From the NCBI GenBank assembly GCA_023423895.1, contig JAFAER010000011.1, positions 124,001 through 188,000 of the forward strand: 64,000 nt of DNA, given 5' to 3'. A program made the translations under genes and the position numbers. The stretch's first letter is position 1, and each line of letters begins with the position of its first letter. The notes beneath the pieces are model-generated. The model had not been told where the DNA came from and did not search any database. It was given only the letters and a program-made list of their open reading frames with translations. This document shows positions 54,204 through 62,955 of this stretch, piece by piece. This stretch comes from Pseudomonadota bacterium. GTDB lineage: Bacteria; Myxococcota_A; Polyangia; Polyangiales; Polyangiaceae.

Positions 54204-54476
54204 ATGCGTACCGAAATCCAGCTCAACCCCGGATTCGTCGCCGGTCTTGGCCTCGGCCTCGCGCTGGCTGGTGTGACCGTTCTCACCGTCGGGGCCACTC
54301 GTCGCATGCGCGCCCGACGCATGGAGATGCAGGAGCACGTTCCGATCATCGACGGAGTGCACGCTCCCGAGACGCCGGCGCTCGACGCCCGACCCGCGGA
54401 AGAGGGGAACACGCTCGAGATCCCGCGTCTGGAGAGCGAAGCGCCCGACGTCGCGCCGACCAGCCAGCGCTGGTGA
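54204..54476 (+). CDS. Small single-TM protein
   Basis: 90 residues, with one membrane helix (GFVAGLGLGLALAGVTVLTVGA, about 10-31), then a basic patch (RRMRARRM) and an acidic tail. Positive-inside topology predicts the tail in the cytosol. In-frame GTG 54201 adds one residue; ATG 54204 is preferred. Sixty-two bases downstream of pyrH. Family unknown. It ends 7 bp from the convergent kinase gene. Confidence 0.65.
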   Translation: MRTEIQLNPGFVAGLGLGLALAGVTVLTVGATRRMRARRMEMQEHVPIIDGVHAPETPALDARPAEEGNTLEIPRLESEAPDVAPTSQRW

Positions 54477-54483
54477 TCCGGGC

Positions 54484-55500
54484 TCAGGCGATACGCGCCG
54501 GTCGGAACTGGCGCGTCGTCGGAGCGTCCCACTCGCTCGTCTCGTGCTCGTCGACGGCGTGACGGCCGGTCTGCAGACCGCGGATGTGACGGTGGTTCAG
54601 CGCGGCCTTCGCCTGGAGCAGGTCGCCCTGGAACTCGGCCGCGGACGAATAGCGGAACGAGGCGTCGCGCTCCATGGCGCGGGCGACGATGCGGTCGAGC
54701 ACGACCGGGATCTCGGGTCGGACCGAGCGGAGCGGCGGGAGCGCGCGCACGAGGACGGAGACGACGACCTCGCGGGCGTCTTTGCCGGGGAACGCCCGCT
54801 GACCCGTCAGGACCTCGTACAGGATCACGCCGACCGCGTAGAGGTCGATCCGCGCGTCGAAGTCACGCTTGCCGGAGACCTGCTCGGGCGACATGTACTC
54901 GGGCGTTCCGACGACCTGACCGGCGCGAGTGAGCGTCGCGTCGTCGCGAAGCATGGGCGCTGCGCGGCGGCACATCCCGAAATCGAGCAGCTTCACGAGC
55001 GGGCCGCAGCCGCTGCGCGGGACGAGGAAGACGTTGTCCGGCTTCACGTCGCGATGAACCACGCCCACGGCATGAACCGAGTCGAGCGCGGAGAGCACCT
55101 GGAGCGCGATGTCGACGGCGTCGCTCGGCGAGAGCACGCGCAGGCGACCGAGACAGTGCGTCAACGTCTCGCCGTGGAGACGCTCCATGACGAGGTACGG
55201 CCGTCCGTCGTCGAGATAGCCGGCATCGGAGATCCCGCACACGTTGGGATGATGAATGGCCGCGCCGGCGCGAGCCTCACGCGCGAGGCGGGCGTTGGCC
55301 TGCGCGTCGCGTGCATTGGTCTTCACCAGCTTGAGGGCGACGAGCCGACCGAGCTTCAGATCCTGAGCCTCGTAGACGACGGCGCAGCCGCCACGGCCAA
55401 TCTCCGCGCGCAGCGCGTACCGGCCGGCAATCACGGTCGCGCGCGAGCTGCTCGTATCTCTCAGGTGCGAAGCCACGCTCGCGATGTGTGCAACGGCCAT
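54484..55500 (-). CDS. Short Ser/Thr protein kinase
   Basis: 338 residues, kinase domain only with about 50 extra residues at the C-terminus. Glycine loop GRGGCA (35-40) replaces the usual GxGGMG, Lys57 in VALK, HRDVKPDN (149-156), DFG (173-175) and GTPEYMSPEQ (198-207) are intact, so activity is likely. No membrane helix. ATG 55500 is chosen because the kinase fold starts just after; upstream frame is unlike protein. Adjacent to a pseudo-receiver signalling gene (divergent spacing 189 bp), but the two do not overlap. Confidence 0.92.
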   Translation of the reverse strand: MAVAHIASVASHLRDTSSSRATVIAGRYALRAEIGRGGCAVVYEAQDLKLGRLVALKLVKTNARDAQANARLAREARAGAAIHHPNVCGISDAGYLDDGRPYLVMERLHGETLTHCLGRLRVLSPSDAVDIALQVLSALDSVHAVGVVHRDVKPDNVFLVPRSGCGPLVKLLDFGMCRRAAPMLRDDATLTRAGQVVGTPEYMSPEQVSGKRDFDARIDLYAVGVILYEVLTGQRAFPGKDAREVVVSVLVRALPPLRSVRPEIPVVLDRIVARAMERDASFRYSSAAEFQGDLLQAKAALNHRHIRGLQTGRHAVDEHETSEWDAPTTRQFRPARIA

Positions 55501-55689
55501 ACCGCACGGGCGGGCGGTACATCGGCGATCCAGATCGTGTGACCCGGAGGACTTTCGAGCGAAGTTTTCGTGGTGTTGCGAGCTTCGAGGGCGCCGAGCG
55601 CACGACCTACGCACGTGGGCGAAAGCGGCCTCACTGGATCTCTTCGCCGGCTCCTGATTTCGATCGCGGTCCGCCGGCGGGGACGGCCC

Positions 55690-57126
55690 TCAGGCTGCGG
55701 GGTCGGCTTCGAGCGCGGTCCGGATCAGGGTCGCGACCTGCACGGGGCTCGACTCGTCGACGACACCGAAGACCGCCCGGGCATCGAGGATGTTCACGGC
55801 AACCGAGCTGCACGCCTCTTCCAGTGGCTGCGCCGCACCTTCGTCCAGTCGGACGGCGATGGCCGCTCCGGCGAGCGCGATCGGCCAGAGAGGCGAATAC
55901 GCAGGGACGAGCGGCAGCGCGACGACGTCGAGCTCGACGCCGTCGCCGAGCCGCAGCGTCGCGAGCGAGTGCGGGACGGGCAGGGGCGGCGTCGGATCGG
56001 TGGGAGGAACGACATCGGCCAGCGAGAGCACCGTATGCCCGAGGATGGCGAGCCGCGCGGCGGTGGCTGCGAACACGAGCCGCGCCGGGCCGGTGAACCC
56101 CGCGCTCTTCGCGCGCGCAGCCGAGGCGCGGACGATGTGGAGCTGGTCGGCTCCGCAGAGCTGGACGCGGGACGATGCGTGGCCGAGCTGCTTGATCCGC
56201 CCCTTCGCATGCAGACGAAGCGCTGCGTCGAGGACGTCGGCATCCGAGTGCGGCAGCTCGTCAAGCAGCTCGTCGAGCAGCGCCGGGACGCGCAGCCGGG
56301 TCATCACGTGCTGATCGATCGCTCTCGAAGCAGCGGGCGACTCGCTGCTGTTGCTGCTGCCGCCGCCGTCTCCTGCGATGAGCGTTCCGTTCGCGAGCGG
56401 CCCGAGGCGCGTCCGAAGCTCGTCGGCCCTTTGCGCGAGCTCGCGTGCCTCCTCGATGAGCGAGCGCGTTGGAACGTTGATCCGGCGCATGATCGCCGGC
56501 GCGCCGGGTGCGAACGTCACCGTGCCCTCTCGTTCGGAGAGCATGCGCGTCACGGCCTTGAGGCCTTCGAGACGCACGTAGACGGCGTCGGCGACCTCGC
56601 CCTCGACGAGTCGGATCTCGCCGGAGCCCTTGGACGTCGATACCGTGAGCGTCCCCGAACGCTTTTCGGTCGCGAGCACCACGAGGAGGTCGGCGAGCTG
56701 CGCGTTGTCGAGCGAGTGCGAGGACGGCGCGAGGCTGAGATCGCGCGGGCTCTCCGACGTCGCGGGCGGGCGGGCGAGCTCGTGGATGCGCGTGACGATG
56801 CGGTCGACGTCCTTGCGGACGATACGCGTATCGCTCGCGGTCGCGTTTTCTACTTCTGCGTCGGACTCGAGAAGGACGATGAGCGGCGGCACCTGCGGCA
56901 GCTCGACGGAGAGCGCGTCGATGACGCCGATGCTGCCCTCTTCGGTAGGCTCGGCCACGTCGCGCGCGGCGATGACCACGTCGTAGGCCCCCGTCTTAGC
57001 GCGCTCGCACGCCATCTGCGAGCCGTTCGCGAGCGAGACCTTGATCCCCCGCTCGCGGAGCGCGCCTGCGAGCTCGGCGAGCGCGTCGACGTCGTGATCG
57101 ACGAGCAGGACTCGGCTAGCCGGCAT
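55690..57126 (-). CDS. Pseudo-receiver and DUF4388/PATAN-like signalling protein
   Basis: 478 residues. N-terminal receiver-like fold (VLLVDHDVDALAELA; D10/D12), but the phospho-acceptor site in YDVVIAARDV is Ala54 instead of Asp. Residues ~140-215 look like a DUF4388/PATAN domain (NAQLADLLVVLATEKRSGTLTVS...GEIRLVEGEVADAVY). The C-terminal part includes ARLVFAATAARLAILG and a VELDVVALP stretch, which weakly resemble a small-GTPase core without its P-loop. Such hybrids are common in Myxococcota. Its start overlaps the preceding gene's stop by 11 bp, so production is coupled. Confidence 0.75.
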   Translation of the reverse strand: MPASRVLLVDHDVDALAELAGALRERGIKVSLANGSQMACERAKTGAYDVVIAARDVAEPTEEGSIGVIDALSVELPQVPPLIVLLESDAEVENATASDTRIVRKDVDRIVTRIHELARPPATSESPRDLSLAPSSHSLDNAQLADLLVVLATEKRSGTLTVSTSKGSGEIRLVEGEVADAVYVRLEGLKAVTRMLSEREGTVTFAPGAPAIMRRINVPTRSLIEEARELAQRADELRTRLGPLANGTLIAGDGGGSSNSSESPAASRAIDQHVMTRLRVPALLDELLDELPHSDADVLDAALRLHAKGRIKQLGHASSRVQLCGADQLHIVRASAARAKSAGFTGPARLVFAATAARLAILGHTVLSLADVVPPTDPTPPLPVPHSLATLRLGDGVELDVVALPLVPAYSPLWPIALAGAAIAVRLDEGAAQPLEEACSSVAVNILDARAVFGVVDESSPVQVATLIRTALEADPAA

Positions 57127-58822
57127 TGGCAGTTCCGACCGCGCTCAGACGCCGTTCGATGACGTCGGCGAGCAAGGGATCTGCAGCGTGTACGCCCTGG
57201 AAACGGTCGCCGACGATGCGCCCGCAGCAGACCCACGTGTTGTGCTCCGCCTCGACGACGATCGCTTCGACGTTGCTGCATCCGGGCTCGGAGCGGACGT
57301 CGTGTACGCGCGGAGCTCCGACCTGGCGTGCAGCTGCAGCAACACCGAGCCCCGGCTGGAGCGTCGTCGTCACGTTCGACTCGCCTCCACGCTGCGCCTC
57401 CTTGCAGGCTCGAGCGGCGAGCGCGAAGAGCGCCGAGCAGGCGACGTCGATCGGATAAGAGGAGCGAGGACCCGCATCGAGCATCGGCCGCGCGAGCAGT
57501 GCGTCGACGACGTCGGCGAGCGACAAGGCGTCGAGCGAGAGCGCATGGACCGGCGAACGTGCATCGTCGGCGGCGCGCGCACGCGCAGACTTCACGAGGC
57601 GGCGCAGCGTGTTGCCGTCGTGCGGGAAGGTCGCGACGCCGATGGAGACGGGCGGACCTTTGCTCCGCGGCTCCTGCGAGCGCATGGATCCCGTGCCCTT
57701 GGGACGCGCGCGCCGGTCGCCGAGCAGCCGCGCGAGGATTCGGCGGCGGCAGGCCTGGGCGCCGAGGCCGCTCGTCTCCGGTAGGAAGAGAAGGAGGTCT
57801 CCGTCCTCGAGCCCGCACAGCGCGTCGGTCGTACGAACGATGTCGGCGATCTCGCGCGTGGCCTCCTCGCGTCGGTTCGGGCGGTCGCCGGGGATCGTGA
57901 TCGCGAGGACGCCGCATCGCCGGTCGTGACGCTGCGCAAGCGTGAGCATGCGGTCGGCGACCGTTCGAAAGTGCTTCGGCGGGAAGATGCGGACGCTCTC
58001 GTCGATCGGATCCTGCCGATCGACGATCGAGAGCATCGCCGCGGCGAGGTCCGCGAGCTGCGCGATCTCCGGCTCGGCGGCAGCAGGAGCACGGTCGAGG
58101 ACGAGCATGCCGATCGGGCCCGCCGCCGCGACGAGCGGGACGACGCGAGCGGCTCGAGCCTGGACGAGGCGCGAGAGATCCGCCGGCGCGCACGTGGATG
58201 GAAGGTCGAGCGCCGTCCCGAGCGACGCGAGCAGGACGCGCTCGCTCTCCTCGTCACCGAACGTCGCGTAGAGCGCCACGCCCTGTGCGGCGCTGAGCTG
58301 CGAGACCCCGTCGACGATCGCCCGGACCGCGTCGGAAGGGGCGGCCCCACGCGCGAATCGAACGAGGCGATCGTATGTCTCGAGCCGCTTTCGCTCGCGC
58401 GCAAGCTTCGCCTCGAGCGAGGTGATCTCGCGCTTGCGAACGTGCTCCGCCTTCACGTCGTTCAAGACGCGCGCGATCGCTTCACCCGTGGGCGGAACGA
58501 CGAGGACTCCTCCCGCGCCGAGCGAGAGCGCCTCGGGCCCCCGATCGAGCTCGTGCGGATGCAAGATTGCCTGCACGCGAACGTTCGGCGACAGGCTCGG
58601 GAGGTGATGGCAGAGCGCGAGCGCGGCGCCGCCTTCGACCCGGAGCTCCACGAAGGCGACGTCGATGCGATTTGCCGTGGCGAGCTGAACGGCCTCCTCG
58701 ACCGACGTTGCGGACAGGTACACGTCGCCTTCGTCGCGGATGACGTGCGCGAGCGCGCGCTTCACCCCGTCGTCCTCGACCACGACGAGGACACGGAGCG
58801 CGGCTGCGCGGCTCGACGTCAT
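57116..58822 (-). CDS. Pseudo-receiver, GAF and degenerate GGDEF protein
   Basis: 568 residues. Receiver-like N-terminus (1-115) with Glu59 in place of the phosphorylated Asp and no conserved Lys. A coiled-coil (about 128-150) leads to a GAF-like domain (155-270). Then a GGDEF-like fold (about 295-420; EIADIVRTTDALCG, VSIGVATFPHDG) in which the GGDEF signature is EDGDL (339-343), so diguanylate cyclase activity is unlikely. The last 145 residues are unassigned. ATGA overlap with dapF upstream; 11-bp overlap with the following signalling gene. Confidence 0.8.
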   Translation of the reverse strand: MTSSRAAALRVLVVVEDDGVKRALAHVIRDEGDVYLSATSVEEAVQLATANRIDVAFVELRVEGGAALALCHHLPSLSPNVRVQAILHPHELDRGPEALSLGAGGVLVVPPTGEAIARVLNDVKAEHVRKREITSLEAKLARERKRLETYDRLVRFARGAAPSDAVRAIVDGVSQLSAAQGVALYATFGDEESERVLLASLGTALDLPSTCAPADLSRLVQARAARVVPLVAAAGPIGMLVLDRAPAAAEPEIAQLADLAAAMLSIVDRQDPIDESVRIFPPKHFRTVADRMLTLAQRHDRRCGVLAITIPGDRPNRREEATREIADIVRTTDALCGLEDGDLLLFLPETSGLGAQACRRRILARLLGDRRARPKGTGSMRSQEPRSKGPPVSIGVATFPHDGNTLRRLVKSARARAADDARSPVHALSLDALSLADVVDALLARPMLDAGPRSSYPIDVACSALFALAARACKEAQRGGESNVTTTLQPGLGVAAAARQVGAPRVHDVRSEPGCSNVEAIVVEAEHNTWVCCGRIVGDRFQGVHAADPLLADVIERRLSAVGTANAG

Positions 58823-59679
58823 CGAGGGCTGCCCCCGCCCTCGTGATCGCAGCGCTTCGTCTCGACCCGCCCCGAGAACACGTGGCGGGCAGGACCTCGC
58901 ATGATCGCATGCCCGTTCGGCGCCATCCGGATGTGGAGCCTGCCGCCTGGGAGCTCGACGCCGACCTCGGTGTCCGCCGGCGACCAGCCCTTCTCCACCG
59001 CGACGGCGACGGTCGCGCACGCGCCGGTCCCGCAGGCCTGCGTGATGCCGCAGCCGCGCTCCCAGACGACGAGGTCGATCTCGGTCGGCGAGCGCACGAC
59101 CGCGAACTCGACGTTCGTGCCGGCGGGGAAGCGAGGATGCCGCTCGACCCGGGGTCCGATGCGCCGGATCTCGTCGAGCGTCGCCGTCCGGCGCGTGATC
59201 GCGTGTGGGTTGCCGGCGTCGCCGAGCGCGAACTCCCAGGGGTCGCCGTCGATGTCGAGCGTCACGTCCGAGGTGAAGCGGACGATGCCCATGTCGACCG
59301 TGATGAGCCCCTGCTCGTCCCGGTCGTCGATCACGCACGGCTTGGTCCCCGCGTCCGTGTCGAACGTGAGCGAGCCCTCGCGTACGCCGAGCTTTCGCGC
59401 GACGTGAAGAGCGACGCAGCGAAGGCCGTTGCCGCACATCTCCGGGATCGACCCGTCCGCGTTGATGACCACCATCCGCCCGGCGGCACCGGCCGTGTTC
59501 GGCGGCAGGACGAGCAGTACGCCGTCGGCTCCGACCCCGAGCCGCCGGTCGCAGAGCTCACGCGCCTGCTCGACCGAGACCGCGCCGGAATGGTCTGCCT
59601 CGACGACGACGAAGTCGTTCCCGAGGCCTTCATACTTCTCGAAATCGAGGCCTGTGCTCGCGTGGCTCGCCATCACCAT
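58819..59679 (-). CDS. dapF: Diaminopimelate epimerase
   Basis: 286 residues. It converts LL- to meso-diaminopimelate for peptidoglycan and lysine synthesis. Catalytic cysteines sit in MCGNGLR (Cys82) and the ACGTGA motif; other signatures are GLGNDFVVVE, GVGADGVLLVLP and DMGIVRF. It is soluble. In-frame ATGs at 59679 and 59673 are both plausible. The stop overlaps the start of the pseudo-receiver/GGDEF gene by ATGA, an unusual partner for dapF. Upstream on the same strand, 53 bp away, is the small YggU-family gene. Confidence 0.96.
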   Translation of the reverse strand: MVMASHASTGLDFEKYEGLGNDFVVVEADHSGAVSVEQARELCDRRLGVGADGVLLVLPPNTAGAAGRMVVINADGSIPEMCGNGLRCVALHVARKLGVREGSLTFDTDAGTKPCVIDDRDEQGLITVDMGIVRFTSDVTLDIDGDPWEFALGDAGNPHAITRRTATLDEIRRIGPRVERHPRFPAGTNVEFAVVRSPTEIDLVVWERGCGITQACGTGACATVAVAVEKGWSPADTEVGVELPGGRLHIRMAPNGHAIMRGPARHVFSGRVETKRCDHEGGGSPR

Positions 59680-59732
59680 CGCCGCGTCTGACGTTATCAC
59701 GTCTGACGGATGGGCAGCGGCGGAGCGGGAGC

Positions 59733-60074
59733 CTAGCGCGGCTGCGGCGGCAAGAGCCGGGCGAGCAGCGCCTCGGCGTCGAGCCCCGCCGCGAGCTCCA
59801 CACCCACGTCCACAGCCACGAGCTTCTTCTGCGAGGTGTCGCCGCGGAGGATCTGGACGTTCCGTCGAGGAACGTCGAGCGCCCGGGCGAGCACCCGCAC
59901 CAGCTCCTCGTTCGCCGCCCCGTCCACGGGCGGCGCGGCGAGCGCGACCTCGAGGGCGCCTTCGCGTGGGCCGACGATGCGGCTCTTCTTCGCGCGAGGT
60001 TTGGCGTGCACCTCGAACCGGATCGCACCGTCTTTCTCGCTGAGCTTGATCGACACGCCCTCTTGCCCCCACAT
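59733..60074 (-). CDS. yggU: DUF167 (YggU) family protein
   Basis: 113 residues from ATG 60074. DUF167 signature: FEVHAKPRAKKSRIVGPREGALEVALAAPPVDGAANEELVRVLARAL. These are small alpha/beta proteins of unknown role. An in-frame start at 60119 would overlap the divergent aroC gene. A 19-bp gap to aroC leaves little room for two promoters, so one may read into the other. The C-terminus extends ~30 residues past the usual domain (GVELAAGLDAEALLARLLPP). Confidence 0.85.
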   Translation of the reverse strand: MWGQEGVSIKLSEKDGAIRFEVHAKPRAKKSRIVGPREGALEVALAAPPVDGAANEELVRVLARALDVPRRNVQILRGDTSQKKLVAVDVGVELAAGLDAEALLARLLPPQPR

Positions 60075-60093
60075 CTGGCAGAGTAGCGAGAGC

Positions 60094-61260
60094 ATGTCAC
60101 GTCTTCGCTGGCTCACCACGGGCGAATCGCACGGCCCGCGTCTCGTCGCTGTCGTGGAAGGGATTCCGGCCGGGCTCTCGCTTCTTGCCGAGCACGTCGA
60201 CGAACATCTCGCGCGACGGCAGCGCGGCTACGGGCGCGGCGGTCGGATGAAGATCGAGACCGATCGCGTCGAGTTCACCGGCGGCGTCCGCAACGGCGAG
60301 ACCCTCGGGTCGCCGATCGCGATGACCATTCAGAATCGCGATCACCAGAGCTGGCTCGACCGTATGGGCGCCGGCCCGCTGCCTGCGACGCCGGAGCCGC
60401 TGACCCGCCCTCGGCCCGGGCACGCGGACCTCGCGGGCGGCCTCAAGTACGACCGCCACGACCTGCGCGACATCCTCGAGCGCGCCAGCGCCCGTGAGAC
60501 GGCGTCGAGGACCGCGGTCGGAGCCGTTTGCCGCCGCATGCTGGCGGAGATCGGCATCGACATCTTCGCGCACGTCGTCGCCATCGGTCCGGTCGAGGCG
60601 CAGCGGCCCGCCGTCTCTACGGCGGAGCTCGCCGAGCGCGCGCGCGCATCGGACCTCGCCTGCGCCGACCCCGAGGCCGAAGAGAAGATGAAGGAGGCGA
60701 TCCGGGACGCCGCCCACGCGGGTGACACGCTCGGCGGCGTCTTCGAGGTGATCGCGACCGGAGTCCCGCCGGGCCTCGGGGCGCACGTGCAGTGGGATCG
60801 CAAGCTCGACGGTCGTCTCGCCCAGGCGCTCATGAGCATCCAGGCGATCAAGGCCGTCGAGATCGGCGACGGCTGGCTCGCGGCGCGGTCGCGAGGCTCG
60901 CAAGTGCACGACGCCATCGACTACGACGCGAGCGGCCGGCACTTCACGCGGCCGACGAATCGTGCCGGTGGGCTCGAGGGCGGCATCTCGAACGGCGAGA
61001 ACGTCGTGTGCCGGGCGGCGATGAAGCCGATCGCCACGCTGAAGAAGGCGCTGCCGAGCATCGACGTCGGCACGAAAGAGTCGTTCGCTGCCGCCCACGA
61101 GCGGAGCGACATCTGCGCGGTGGCCGCGGCTTCCATCGTCGGCGAGGCGATGGTCGCCATCACCATCTGCGACGCGATCCTCGAGAAGTTCGGCGGCGAC
61201 TCGATGCGCGAGCTCGTCCGCAACATCGCGGGTTACCGCGAGCAGGTCGCGGAGTTCTGA
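60094..61260 (+). CDS. aroC: Chorismate synthase
   Basis: 388 residues. FMN-dependent enzyme that makes chorismate from EPSP, the last step of the shikimate route. Signatures: GESHG (10-14), RRQRGYGRGGRM (41-52), RPGHADLAGGLKY, RASARETASR, FTRPTNRAGGLEGGISNGE and AMVAITICDAIL. Length is typical. Its stop shares bases with the next start (TGATG at 61258-61262), so it is translated with the fused aroK-aroB gene. Confidence 0.97.
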   Translation: MSRLRWLTTGESHGPRLVAVVEGIPAGLSLLAEHVDEHLARRQRGYGRGGRMKIETDRVEFTGGVRNGETLGSPIAMTIQNRDHQSWLDRMGAGPLPATPEPLTRPRPGHADLAGGLKYDRHDLRDILERASARETASRTAVGAVCRRMLAEIGIDIFAHVVAIGPVEAQRPAVSTAELAERARASDLACADPEAEEKMKEAIRDAAHAGDTLGGVFEVIATGVPPGLGAHVQWDRKLDGRLAQALMSIQAIKAVEIGDGWLAARSRGSQVHDAIDYDASGRHFTRPTNRAGGLEGGISNGENVVCRAAMKPIATLKKALPSIDVGTKESFAAAHERSDICAVAAASIVGEAMVAITICDAILEKFGGDSMRELVRNIAGYREQVAEF

Positions 61261-62843
61261 TGCGCAGCGTGGTGCTCAGCGGGTTCATGGCGACCGGCAA
61301 GAGCACGGTCGGCCGTCTCGTTGCCGCCGAGCTCGGTATGCGGTTCGTCGACACGGACGCGCTCATCGCGGACGAGTCCGGCATGTCCGTGGGCGAGCTC
61401 TTCGCGAAAGAGGGCGAAGCTCGCTTCCGCGACCGCGAGAAGCGCATCATTCTTCCGCTCCTCGCTGACGGCATCGCGCGGGTCGTCTCTTTCGGCGGCG
61501 GCTCGATGACGATCCCGCGCGTCCGCCACACGGCACTGGAAGCCGCGACGGTGATCACGCTGACCGCGACGCCGGAGACGATCGCCGGGCGAGCGCAGGC
61601 GCACGGGAACACGGTGTCCGAGCGCCCGAACCTCGGGGCGGCCTCGGTCGTGGATCGGGCGCGCGATCTGCTCGCGCTGCGGAGAGAAGCCTACGGCGAA
61701 TGCCACGCGTCGATCGCGACCGACGGGCAAGCTCCGGAGCAGCTTGCAGCGCGGATCGTGGAGCTCGCTCGCCGCGACGCCGTCGCGATCCCGCTCGGTA
61801 CGCGCTCGTACGTCGTCGAGCTCGCGGCAGGTCAGCCGGACGTGCTCGCCCGAGCACTTCGCGAGCTCGCTCCGTCGAGCCTCGTCACCGTGACGGACGA
61901 GAACCTCGTGACGATGCGCGGCGCATTCCTCGACACGGCGCTCGAGCCGCTCGGCCTGCGCGAGACGCGGATCGTCCTCCAGCCCGGGGAGAGGCACAAG
62001 ACGCTCGCGTCGATCGCGCGCGTGTGGGACGCGGCCCTCTCGGCCGGCATCGATCGCCAGGCCGTCGTCGTCGCGTTCGGCGGCGGCGTCGTCGGTGACC
62101 TCGCGGGCTTCGCGGCTTCGACCCTGCTTCGCGGCGTCCGGTGCGTGCAGGTGCCGACGACCCTCCTGTCGATGGTGGACTCGTCGGTCGGCGGCAAGAC
62201 CGGCTTCGACCACGCCGCGGGAAAGAACCTCCTCGGCGCCTTCTTTCAGCCGTCGCGCGTCGTGCTCGACCTCGAGCACCTCAAGACGCTTCCGCCGCGG
62301 CAGCGTGCGGCGGGGCTCGCGGAGGTCGTGAAGATCGCGCTCGTGCGCGATCTGGCGTTGCTCGAGCTGCTCGAGTCGAACGCCGAAGCGATCGCGCGGG
62401 GCGACCGCTCCGTCCTGCGCGACGTCGTGCGCGCGTCCGTCATCGCAAAGATGCGTGTCGTTCGAGAGGACGAGCACGAGACCGGCGTGCGAGCGCTCCT
62501 CAACCTCGGCCACACCGTCGGGCACGCCCTCGAGAGCCATGGCGGCTACGCGCGATGGCTCCATGGTGAGGCCGTGGCCATCGGTACCGTGCTCGAGATC
62601 GCTGCTGCGGAGCGCCTCGGGCTCAGCCCCGCGGGCATGGTCGAGCGTGCTGCGGCGCTGCTCTCCCGCTTCGGTCTCCCCACGACTGCCGATCCCGCCG
62701 AGGTCGCGGCGGCGTGGCCGTACGTGATGAGCGACAAGAAGCGCACCCTCACGGCGGTGAAGCTGCCGGTGGTGACGGCGCCCGGTGAAGGTCGCGTCGA
62801 GCGCGTCGAGCTCGAGGCCTTGCGCGAGGCGCTCTCGAGCTGA
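61260..62843 (+). CDS. aroKB: Fused shikimate kinase and 3-dehydroquinate synthase
   Basis: 527 residues, two shikimate-pathway enzymes in one chain. Residues ~1-170 are shikimate kinase: P-loop GFMATGKST (8-16), DTDALIADESG and SFGGGSM motifs. Residues ~175-527 are dehydroquinate synthase: FGGGVVGDLAGFAASTLLRG (the NAD-binding block), PTTLLSMVDSSVGGKTGFDH, KTLPPRQRAAGLAEVVKIAL and LNLGHTVGHALE-SHGGYARWLHGEAVAIG metal motif. Such AroK-AroB fusions are known in a few lineages. Start codon overlaps the aroC stop. A 112-bp gap separates it from the sigma-factor gene. Confidence 0.96.
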   Translation: MRSVVLSGFMATGKSTVGRLVAAELGMRFVDTDALIADESGMSVGELFAKEGEARFRDREKRIILPLLADGIARVVSFGGGSMTIPRVRHTALEAATVITLTATPETIAGRAQAHGNTVSERPNLGAASVVDRARDLLALRREAYGECHASIATDGQAPEQLAARIVELARRDAVAIPLGTRSYVVELAAGQPDVLARALRELAPSSLVTVTDENLVTMRGAFLDTALEPLGLRETRIVLQPGERHKTLASIARVWDAALSAGIDRQAVVVAFGGGVVGDLAGFAASTLLRGVRCVQVPTTLLSMVDSSVGGKTGFDHAAGKNLLGAFFQPSRVVLDLEHLKTLPPRQRAAGLAEVVKIALVRDLALLELLESNAEAIARGDRSVLRDVVRASVIAKMRVVREDEHETGVRALLNLGHTVGHALESHGGYARWLHGEAVAIGTVLEIAAAERLGLSPAGMVERAAALLSRFGLPTTADPAEVAAAWPYVMSDKKRTLTAVKLPVVTAPGEGRVERVELEALREALSS

Positions 62844-62955
62844 CGTAGCCGCTTCACGTTTGTTGCGCAGAAATCGCTGCTGGGATCGATCGCTTCGTCC
62901 TGATGGTTACGTTGCGCGGAGTCGTCCGCCGACATCCGGGCGACGCAAGAGATCC

